A DNA stretch of 64,000 bases from an uncultured Ruminococcus sp. (GTDB lineage Bacteria; Bacillota; Clostridia; Oscillospirales; Ruminococcaceae), in assembly GCF_934476685.1 (NCBI RefSeq), contig NZ_CAKSNX010000006.1, forward strand, positions 72,903 through 136,902, given 5' to 3'. Positions 24,567 through 31,462 of this stretch are shown one piece after another (the first letter of the stretch is position 1; each line of letters opens with the position of its first letter). Made by a program: the position numbers and the translations under genes. The notes beneath the pieces were generated by a model. It had not been told where the DNA came from. It made no database searches and saw only the letters and a list, made by a program, of their open reading frames with translations.

Positions 24567-26213
24567 TTATTTTACGTCCATATCCTCGTCCGCCTTGTAT
24601 TCAAAAAAGTCAAAGTCAGCATAATGTTCGTGCTTTACACGGTCTGCGCAGGTTATTCCTACCATAGTGCCTGTAAATTCACCATATTTGCAGTATTCAT
24701 CAGAGAATTTTGTGGTATCGAATGGTATGCCTATTTTGTTGAACGACTTGCCGTCATAGCTCCAGCTGAACTGTGAATGACGTCCGTTTATTTCCAGTCT
24801 GAAATATATCGGCTTGTCATCAACTGGTATCCTTGTATTGACAAACTCTGTCTTTACACCGTTTTCCAGTGCGATTATTGATATTGCACTCTGTCCCAGT
24901 GTTTCGCTGTAATACTTGCGGAGATTTATGTAGTTCATGTTGTCATAGTAGATTATAAGTCCTGCTGAGTGTTGATGTACCTCCGGTTTAAATTCCATTT
25001 TTGTGGTGACGGTCGCATACACGCTTGTAAGCTTTCTTGCCAGTATGCTGACCTTGTTGAGGGAAGTTCTTGACTCCTGTCCTCTCAGTCTTACCCAACC
25101 TTTTCTTGCCTTGATATCTGCAAAGCTTTGCGGCATTATTCTCGGCGCATAGTAGAAATTGCCAAGCTCTTCGCCGTCGAAATCATCAAAGTCAGGTATC
25201 TGCTTTACAGGATATTCCGGCAGCTTGCTCTCCTCGCAGTATTCCTTCGCAATATTGCTGCCGTCAGCCATACGCAGCCAGCCGTCCTCAGTCCATTTCA
25301 TTTTCTGTATTGCAGTTTCTCTGCCGAGAGTACATCTCAGTTCAGGTGTGAACGGTCTTGAACAAAGATGCACAAGATAAACTTCACCAAGCTGTGTTTC
25401 AACATAGCTTCCGTGACCTGCCTTTTGCAGCACAACGTCAGGATTGTAATACTTCGGTTTAAGGTGGTCAGGGTCGTGACGCTCATTTGATACCGCAGGA
25501 TTCGATGTAACTATCGGATTTTTCGGGTCGCCGACATATGGTCCCCACACATTCTCTGAACGTCCCATTGTTACGCAGTGATTATAACCTGTACCGCCCT
25601 CAGCGCACATAATGTAGTAATAACCGTTGCGCTTTGTAAGGTGAGGAGCTTCGATACAGCCTCTGTCAGTGCCGCCTTTCCATATACGCTTTGGATAGCC
25701 GACTATCTTCTTTGCCTTCGGATCATATTCGACCATACAGATAGCACCAGGTTTTTCATAGCCCTCACGGGTTTCCCAATCAAGGGAAACTATATACTTT
25801 CTGCCGTCATCATCGTGAAGGATAGATGCGTCAAAGCCTGAGGAATGAAGATAAACAGGCTCGCTCCACGGTCCTTCTATATTTTTTGCAGTGATAACAA
25901 AGTTGTCAACATCAAAGTAACGTGCGTTCATTGAATTCATAACGCCGTACACAACGTAAAACAGATCTTCCTGCTCGCAGTATGTAAGGCATGGCGCCCA
26001 TATACCCTTTGCAGAGGGTAGCTTTTTAAGATCGGGGTTAGTATCGTCTGTGAGGACGTGAGTGTAAAGTTCCCAGTTTTTCATATCTTTTGAGTGGTAA
26101 ACAGGTATACCGGGGAACCACTCAAATGTTGAAACTGCAATATAATAATCGTCACCTTTTCTGCATATGCAGGGGTCGGGGTTAAAGCCCTTGAAAATTG
26201 GATTTTTAAGCAT
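24567..26213 (-). CDS. Glycoside hydrolase family 43 (beta-xylosidase / arabinofuranosidase type)
   Basis: About 548 residues. An N-terminal five-bladed propeller (about 1-320) begins NPIFKGFNPDPCICRKGDDYY, whose first Asp is the family's catalytic base. The general acid Glu is in GCIEAPH. A C-terminal DUF1349-type beta sandwich (about 345-540) completes the two-domain form typical of xylosidases acting on oligosaccharides. No signal peptide is present, so it works inside the cell on imported xylo-oligomers. I start at the ATG at 26213 after AAGGAG; it overlaps the symporter gene stop by 8 bases, so expression is coupled. Confidence 0.94.
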   Translation of the reverse strand: MLKNPIFKGFNPDPCICRKGDDYYIAVSTFEWFPGIPVYHSKDMKNWELYTHVLTDDTNPDLKKLPSAKGIWAPCLTYCEQEDLFYVVYGVMNSMNARYFDVDNFVITAKNIEGPWSEPVYLHSSGFDASILHDDDGRKYIVSLDWETREGYEKPGAICMVEYDPKAKKIVGYPKRIWKGGTDRGCIEAPHLTKRNGYYYIMCAEGGTGYNHCVTMGRSENVWGPYVGDPKNPIVTSNPAVSNERHDPDHLKPKYYNPDVVLQKAGHGSYVETQLGEVYLVHLCSRPFTPELRCTLGRETAIQKMKWTEDGWLRMADGSNIAKEYCEESKLPEYPVKQIPDFDDFDGEELGNFYYAPRIMPQSFADIKARKGWVRLRGQESRTSLNKVSILARKLTSVYATVTTKMEFKPEVHQHSAGLIIYYDNMNYINLRKYYSETLGQSAISIIALENGVKTEFVNTRIPVDDKPIYFRLEINGRHSQFSWSYDGKSFNKIGIPFDTTKFSDEYCKYGEFTGTMVGITCADRVKHEHYADFDFFEYKADEDMDVK

Positions 26214-27537
26214 TTGTTTTCTCTCCTTCCTTAGCGAGGTCACTTACGATACCGTCATATTCCTTGTCGAGGTGGTAGAACAGCATTACAGCGACCTGTC
26301 CGATACAAAGTATTGCAGGTATCCAGATAAATGTTATCTCCGAACCTGTGCCTGCGCCTGCCGCACCTATGACCCAGCCAAGAATAGCTGAACCAAGTCC
26401 GTTGCCTACTTTAAATCCAAAGCTTGAAGCTGAATTGATAAGTCCCTCTGTACGGTAGCCAGTTTTCCACTCGCCGTATTCGATAGTGTCAGAAACGATA
26501 GCGAACATACATGATGAAATGCCTGCATTGCCTATGCCTTTGAGTACGCAAGCTGTGATGATGCCTGCCATATTTGTTCCAACAAATCCGAACAGTGCAA
26601 AACCAACGCCATAGATCACCGCACCGATAATAAGCATATTTCTCTTGCCTATCTTCTTGATGATAAACGCTGTAAAGAACATAACGCCTATCTGAACAAG
26701 GTTAGCAACAAGGTTCATTGTGCCTACCATATCTTCATTATGAAGAATGTTCTTTGCATAGTAAACTGCCGCACCGCCGTTAAGAGAATAGTTGATGAAG
26801 ATAAATACCAGTGTTACTGTTATCATTATCCAGTACTTATTCTTGAAAAGAAGTCCGATACCTTTTACAAAAGGAACTTTCTCATGGCTTGTTTCCTTTG
26901 CAGGCTCAACTCTTTCCTTTGTGCCTGTGAATGTTATCATAAATACTATAACAGCAAGAATGCCGAACACTGCAAAAGTCTTTGTCCATGCTGAAAGATT
27001 ATCGCCGAAGAACTGAACAAGAGGAAGAGTAAGGTTTGTGATGATAAGTGTTCCAGTTGTTGCAAGTATCATTCTGAAAATGCTGAGTACAGAACGCTCA
27101 TACTGATCCTGAGTGATAAGCGAGTTAAGGGTAGCATACGGAACATTTATTGCAGTGTATACTACTGAGGATACAAGGTTATAGGTTATGAAAATGTAAA
27201 TGAGTTTTGAAGTGTTTCCCAGTCCAGACGGAACTGAAAACAGCAGTATTCCTGCCAGAGCGAATGGTATAGCCATTCTGAGTATCCATGGACGGCATTT
27301 GCCGAAACGTGACTTTGTTCTGTCAACGATAACGCCCATGATAAGGTCTGTTACTCCGTCAAACACTCTTGAAAGAAGCATTATCGTGCCTATTGTCGCA
27401 GCACTGACGTGAACGTAATCTGTGTAGTAAAAGAGGAGAAATGAGGACATTGCCGAATAAATGATGTTACAGCCGAGGTCGCCGCAGCCGTAGGAAAAAC
27501 GTTCCCAGAAACGTATCTTTGTTTTTTCGTTACTCAT
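26206..27537 (-). CDS. GPH-family sugar:cation symporter
   Basis: A 443-residue protein with about 12 membrane helices. The loop motif DRTKSRFGKCRPWI is the signature of glycoside-pentoside-hexuronide symporters (MelB/XynB type). It should import a xyloside or oligosaccharide with Na+ or H+, feeding the GH43 enzyme encoded immediately downstream. A TATAAT element (minus strand, 27572-27577) with a TTTGCA-like -35 gives it its own promoter after the AraC gene. Confidence 0.94.
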   Translation of the reverse strand: MSNEKTKIRFWERFSYGCGDLGCNIIYSAMSSFLLFYYTDYVHVSAATIGTIMLLSRVFDGVTDLIMGVIVDRTKSRFGKCRPWILRMAIPFALAGILLFSVPSGLGNTSKLIYIFITYNLVSSVVYTAINVPYATLNSLITQDQYERSVLSIFRMILATTGTLIITNLTLPLVQFFGDNLSAWTKTFAVFGILAVIVFMITFTGTKERVEPAKETSHEKVPFVKGIGLLFKNKYWIMITVTLVFIFINYSLNGGAAVYYAKNILHNEDMVGTMNLVANLVQIGVMFFTAFIIKKIGKRNMLIIGAVIYGVGFALFGFVGTNMAGIITACVLKGIGNAGISSCMFAIVSDTIEYGEWKTGYRTEGLINSASSFGFKVGNGLGSAILGWVIGAAGAGTGSEITFIWIPAILCIGQVAVMLFYHLDKEYDGIVSDLAKEGEKTNA

Positions 27538-27615
27538 ATCTGAGCACTTCCTTTCGTGTTATCTTGCCTATATTATAACAGTAAAAGTGCCTTTGCAAAA
27601 GCTGTTATTCAGACA

Positions 27616-27653
27616 TAAAAATAGTACGATTCCGACTTATATCGAAATCGCAC
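27616..27653 (-). terminator. Terminator of the AraC-family gene
   Basis: Imperfect stem GTGCGATTTC and GGAATCGTAC on the minus strand followed by TATTTTT. Confidence 0.7.
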
Positions 27654-28527
27654 CCTCAGAAGAAACTATTTTTATATTATTGTGGACGTACCTTTTGCGG
27701 TGTTCCTTCGGCGAACAGCCCCACTGCTCACGGAAATATTTCATAAAAAGACTGTGATTTGTGCAGCCGTGTTCTTCAAGTATCTCCCCCACCGGCAGGT
27801 CGGTATTCACAAGATCAAGGTGAACACAGGCGACACGCACGGAATAGAGATAATCCGTCACAGTGCAGTTCATATATTTTTTGAAAAACCTTGCGAGATA
27901 GTCGGGATTGTAACTGAATTCTCTGGCTATATCCGATACTGATATAGTTCTGCTGTGATTTTCGTCGATGTATTTCATTATCTCTTTAAGCCGGCTGAAA
28001 TACTTGTTGTCACGGTCGAAATCTTTCTGCATTATCTTTTCTGAATGGTAGTGTATAAGCGAAAAAAGCAGCTCGTAAAGCAGGCTGTTGAACCTCAGAA
28101 GATACCCCTCAGGTCTTACGTCATAGACAACATACATATCGAGAAATATCTTTTTCAGCCTTTCAAGCCGTGTTTTGCCCACCTCGGTTTCAGGGGTCAT
28201 ATCAACGGCAAATTTTCTCAGCACCATAGAGGGAGCATATTTTTCATAGAATTTCTGCGGTATCTGCAATACCAGCGCTTCATTCTTTTCAGACAGCACA
28301 GAATGTATCTCCCTCGGATTTGCAAGAAAAAATTCGCCGTCGCAGGCTGTCTGCTTTACGCCTTTCGGCAGATTCAGCGTGACCTTTCCGCTTATAACAT
28401 AAACTATTTCAAGGCTGTTGTGCCAATGAGGGGAAACATAGCTGCCCTCGTCCTTAGAAAGATAAAAGCGTACATCTATATCGGGATTGCTTGCTACTAT
28501 CTCATGTTTTATATTACTGTCTTTCAT
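27637..28527 (-). CDS. AraC-family regulator of the xyloside locus
   Basis: About 296 residues with an N-terminal cupin-type sensor (HWHNSLEIVYVISGKVTLNL) and a C-terminal pair of helix-turn-helices (about 190-290). The latter include ISVSDIAREFSYNPDYLARFFKKYM and the ending FMKYFREQWGCSPKEHRKRY. It lies just upstream of the symporter and GH43 genes in the same direction and very probably regulates them in response to a sugar. I favour the ATG at 28527 (GGTGG 5 bases upstream) over the one at 28539. Confidence 0.92.
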   Translation of the reverse strand: MKDSNIKHEIVASNPDIDVRFYLSKDEGSYVSPHWHNSLEIVYVISGKVTLNLPKGVKQTACDGEFFLANPREIHSVLSEKNEALVLQIPQKFYEKYAPSMVLRKFAVDMTPETEVGKTRLERLKKIFLDMYVVYDVRPEGYLLRFNSLLYELLFSLIHYHSEKIMQKDFDRDNKYFSRLKEIMKYIDENHSRTISVSDIAREFSYNPDYLARFFKKYMNCTVTDYLYSVRVACVHLDLVNTDLPVGEILEEHGCTNHSLFMKYFREQWGCSPKEHRKRYVHNNIKIVSSEGAISI

Positions 28528-28663
28528 ATGATCCACCATTTTGTTCTGACTATCCGACCGATAGAATTAAAATTTTGTTTGGGATAATTATACCACAAAC
28601 ACCCATGAATTTCAATCACAAAACACGCAGTAATGCAGCAAGCGACAATATAATTTCAATAAT

Positions 28664-28711
28664 AAAAAACTAAGCGGTCAGAGTTCCAAAAGAATGGATC
28701 TCTGACCGCTT
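28664..28711 (-). terminator. Terminator at the 3' end of the CRISPR-like transcript
   Basis: AAGCGGTCAGAG pairs with CTCTGACCGCTT. On the minus strand the stem is followed by AGTTTTTTATT, so it ends leftward transcription of the repeat array. Confidence 0.82.
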
Positions 28712-28944
28712 GTTTGATCCCGCAATAGGGTAAGGTAAAACGATTATAAACAGTGGCTAAAATATTACACAGAATATTTCAATCCCCACATTCGAATAAA
28801 GTAAAGCTACTTCTAACTGGCTTAGGTTTTTTCAAATTTTACTTCAGTTTCAATCCCCGTATTCGGGTAAGGTAAAACACGGCAAGTGGATACTTCGAGG
28901 AGAAAGGATGACTATTCAATCCCCACATTCGGGTAAGATAAAAA
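28712..28944 (-). CRISPR. Short degenerate CRISPR array, four repeats, no cas genes nearby
   Basis: Four repeats at 28712-28741, 28776-28807, 28847-28878 and 28913-28944 are separated by unrelated spacers of 34, 39 and 34 bases. The best repeat (28847-28878, 32 bases) reads on the minus strand from GTTTTACC to GGGGATTGAAAC, with an internal CCCG-4-CGGG hairpin. An ATTGAAAC 3' end is characteristic of many type I and III repeats, and sets the transcription direction as minus. The other three copies carry 4 to 7 differences, and the leftmost has lost two bases. A promoter at 28971-28999 and a terminator at 28664-28711 bracket the array. I see no cas gene in this window. Confidence 0.75.
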
Positions 28945-28970
28945 TAGAATCTCGCATATATCCTATAAGC

Positions 28971-28999
28971 ATTATACCACATACCCCCAATAATATCAA
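28971..28999 (-). promoter_or_regulatory. Promoter of the CRISPR-like array
   Basis: On the minus strand: TTGATA, 17-base spacer, TATAAT with TGG just before (extended -10). The predicted start is about 20 bases before the first repeat. Confidence 0.7.
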
Positions 29000-29128
29000 G
29001 ACTATTTCTGACATTTTTTATTTTTAATTTTCCACCTCCGCTTTCCTTTTCTCCAATATTGTACATTCCATATAAAAATATCCCACACCGTCAGGTCATA
29101 TTTGGCTGCTTACTGCGGCTTTATATAC

Positions 29129-29157
29129 TTGACACAAGTGTGAATTTGTGATAATAT
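29129..29157 (+). promoter_or_regulatory. Promoter of the broken lipoprotein gene
   Basis: TTGACA, 17-base spacer, TAATAT. Confidence 0.65.
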
Positions 29158-29234
29158 TTTAGTTAGGCAGTGATAACTGCTATATTTATTTAGTGTAGGT
29201 TAGTTTTAGCTAACAAATAGAAAGAAGTTGTAAA

Positions 29235-29940
29235 ATGAAGAAAAGAATTTTATTGACACTTATAATGGCATCACTTGTTGTTGCATCATTCGGCGGCTGC
29301 GGAAATTCAGACAGCTCAGAAAGCAGTTCTGAAAAGTCAAGTTCATCAGCAGCAGCTGAAACAACTGCGGCAGAAAAAGATGACGCAGGCGATTTTACAT
29401 ACTTCCTCTTCCGTGACGATACAATGGAAACAACATATCACACAGAGTTCAGATACGGAAGCGACCTTTAAGACTTCAGAAATATCTTGAGGGTGATTAT
29501 GCATACTGGCTCAGTGCAGGAATTTCAGCAGATCCTGATGCACAGACACTTGAAAATGTTATCTCGCTGTTCTGCCTTGAAAATATGGACTATTCAGCAG
29601 AGCGTACAGAGGGCGATCTTTCACAGATAGCTGATTTCGTTGGCACATGGGACGCTGACCTCAGCGGTATGGGTGATGAGTATGCTGATACTGAGCTTTA
29701 CACTGTTATAGGCGAGGACGGTCACGACGAAACTTATATGGACGGCGAAAAGACAGCTGATTACAGCGCTTATGCTTATGACAACGGCGAAAAGGACGAC
29801 GGCAAGGGCATATATGTCGCATACAGCAATCTTACAGGTGAAGTAAGCCACGCAGAGTACACTATTGAAAAAAAGACGGAAAGACTGTTCTCACATTCAC
29901 AAATGATGACGGCGTTATCCGTTATGTAAAAAGAGCATAA
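29235..29940 (+). pseudogene. Lipoprotein gene interrupted by two frameshifts
   Basis: The gene begins with a lipoprotein signal (VASFGGCGN) and a Ser-rich linker, then runs into TAA at 29469-29471. Sense coding continues in the -1 frame (RLQKYLEGDYAYWLSAG..., then GDLSQIADFVGTWDADLSG) from about 29465. At the seven-A run 29868-29874 it changes again by -1 to GKTVLTFTNDDGVIRYVKRA, ending at 29940. Reading through both shifts gives about 234 residues. Both events look like single-base losses, so it is a pseudogene or holds sequencing errors. The second site, A-AAA-AAG, is also a classic slippery heptamer. The domain (WxVGTWD...) resembles small lipocalin-like lipoproteins; the family is not recognised. 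Confidence 0.75.
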
Positions 29941-29989
29941 AGCTTAACAAAGAAAGTATTATATTTACAGATTTACAGAGGGAAAAAAG

Positions 29990-30805
29990 ATGAGTGAAGT
30001 AAGCGAACAAAAAATTACTCCTGTGCTGAATGGAGCGGCTGAAACTATGCTGCAAAGCTTTTACGCAAGAGCAATGTACAGCAAAAATCCTAAGCACAGA
30101 TTTCATGATGCAAAAGCAGAAGAGATAGTGGCAAAGCTGGATTATGATTTCAGCAAAGCCGAAAATGACGCAGCTATGAGCGGCGGCGTTGTGGCAAGAA
30201 CTGTTGTTATCGACGAGATCGTCAGCGTTTTTATAGCCGAAAATCCCGATTGCACGGTAGTGAACATAGCCTGCGGACTCGACACCCGTGCGTACAGAAT
30301 GGATAACGGCAGACTTACATGGTATAATCTTGACCTGCCTGAAACGATAGAAGTCCGTGATTCGGTATATCACGAAAGCGGCAGGATATCGACTATTGCC
30401 TGCTCGGCTTTCGATCCGTCATGGGCTGAACAGGTAAAAGTCAGAGGAAAAATGCTGTTTATTATCGAGGGACTTACCATGTATCTGACGGCAGATCAGG
30501 TCGGCGCTATGCTCGGAATAATCAGAGATAACTTTGACAATGCTTATGTATGCATGGAATGCCTTTGCCCTGCATTTGTAAAAAAGGAAGGCTTTGAAAA
30601 GTCGATACAGGCAACCGGAGCGACCTTCACTTGGGGTGCAAATTCATTTGATGATCTCGGCAGACTCGCCAACGGGTTCAAAAAGGTCAAAGATGATAAT
30701 ATCCTGCGTGGTATGTGGGTACTTAACCCTGCATACAAACTCATAACATGGATACCCATTATGAAAAAGTTTTCAGAAAAGATACTTATATTTGAAAAGA
30801 AGTAA
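29990..30805 (+). CDS. Class I SAM-dependent methyltransferase (leucine carboxyl methyltransferase fold)
   Basis: A 271-residue protein of the LCM/PF04072 family. The SAM site is VNIACGLDTRAYRM, where the Gly-Leu-Asp-Thr-Arg motif is diagnostic. Asp residues of WYNLDLPETIEVR and the segment LFIIEGLTMYLT are also conserved. In bacteria such enzymes modify small molecules or natural products; the substrate is not predictable here. GAGGG lies 7 bases before the ATG. No biosynthetic cluster adjoins it. Confidence 0.9.
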   Translation: MSEVSEQKITPVLNGAAETMLQSFYARAMYSKNPKHRFHDAKAEEIVAKLDYDFSKAENDAAMSGGVVARTVVIDEIVSVFIAENPDCTVVNIACGLDTRAYRMDNGRLTWYNLDLPETIEVRDSVYHESGRISTIACSAFDPSWAEQVKVRGKMLFIIEGLTMYLTADQVGAMLGIIRDNFDNAYVCMECLCPAFVKKEGFEKSIQATGATFTWGANSFDDLGRLANGFKKVKDDNILRGMWVLNPAYKLITWIPIMKKFSEKILIFEKK

Positions 30806-30852
30806 TATCTTATCTTTACGATTTGATAATTTCTGCGTAATAACATAATAAA

Positions 30853-30895
30853 AATACAGCCACGCTTTTACAAAAAGGTATGGCTGTATTTTTTG
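30853..30895. terminator. Terminator of the methyltransferase gene
   Basis: AATACAGCCA pairs with TGGCTGTATT, followed by TTTT. The T-rich flanks on both strands allow use from the leucine-rich repeat gene as well. Confidence 0.87.
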
Positions 30896-30942
30896 CTTTT
30901 ATGTATTTCCCGCAGGCTGTATCTGAAGTTCGCTGACTATAT

Positions 30943-31323
30943 TTAATCAGACAACACACCATTGATAGTTGTTTTTATAACATATTCCGGATCTGTTTTG
31001 CTGTATATACAGTTATCCTTAACATAATAGCTGTCATTATCCGGCATATCAATAGTTTTCAGCTTGCTGCTGCCCTCGATAGCAGTAAGCGAAATAAGCA
31101 TTACCGATGATGGGATAGTTATTTTCTCCAGATTAGGACAGAATGAAAATGCGCCCCACCTTATCTGCGTAACGGAATCAGGAACAACAATGCTTACCAC
31201 AGACTGGCACAAACGAAACGCTTTCTCATCAATGATCTCTACATTATCAGGGATAACCACATTCTCTTCATTGCCTTTATACTTGCGAAGTACATTTCCT
31301 TTAATATAAAAATCTTCGTTCAT
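30943..31323 (-). CDS. Small leucine-rich repeat protein (BspA type)
   Basis: About 126 residues. It holds two to three repeats of the BspA/LRR_5 type (VEIIDEKAFRLCQSVVSIVV, VTQIRWGAFSFCPNLEKITI) capped by a short beta segment. There is no signal peptide, unlike most large BspA surface proteins, so it is probably cytoplasmic. The ATG at 31323 has AGGAGG 7 bases upstream. A promoter with an 18-base spacer (TTGATT/TATAAT, minus strand 31353-31382) precedes it. Its role is unknown. Confidence 0.82.
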   Translation of the reverse strand: MNEDFYIKGNVLRKYKGNEENVVIPDNVEIIDEKAFRLCQSVVSIVVPDSVTQIRWGAFSFCPNLEKITIPSSVMLISLTAIEGSSKLKTIDMPDNDSYYVKDNCIYSKTDPEYVIKTTINGVLSD

Positions 31324-31402
31324 ACTATGACCTCCTGACATCTATTTTTTATATTATAACATATAACCGCAGGCGAAATCAACCGTTCACCCTCAAATTT
31401 AC

Positions 31403-31437
31403 AAAAAAACACCCCGCATCATATTGACACGGGGTGT
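31403..31437 (-). terminator. Terminator of ppdK
   Basis: ACACCCCG pairs with CGGGGTGT, with a seven-base T run on the minus strand. Confidence 0.87.
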
Positions 31438-31462
31438 AATTATATCTAATTGTATCCAGATA

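Noticed and set aside
28839..29066. 75-codon open frame on the minus strand over the CRISPR-like array
   Set aside because: It reads through two repeats and the promoter and gives a low-complexity product; the repeat/spacer structure explains the sequence better.
29868..29875. Programmed -1 frameshift as the main explanation for the broken lipoprotein
   Set aside because: An earlier frameshift 400 bases upstream has no slippery sequence, so point deletions or sequence errors are simpler. Kept only as a lower-ranked possibility.
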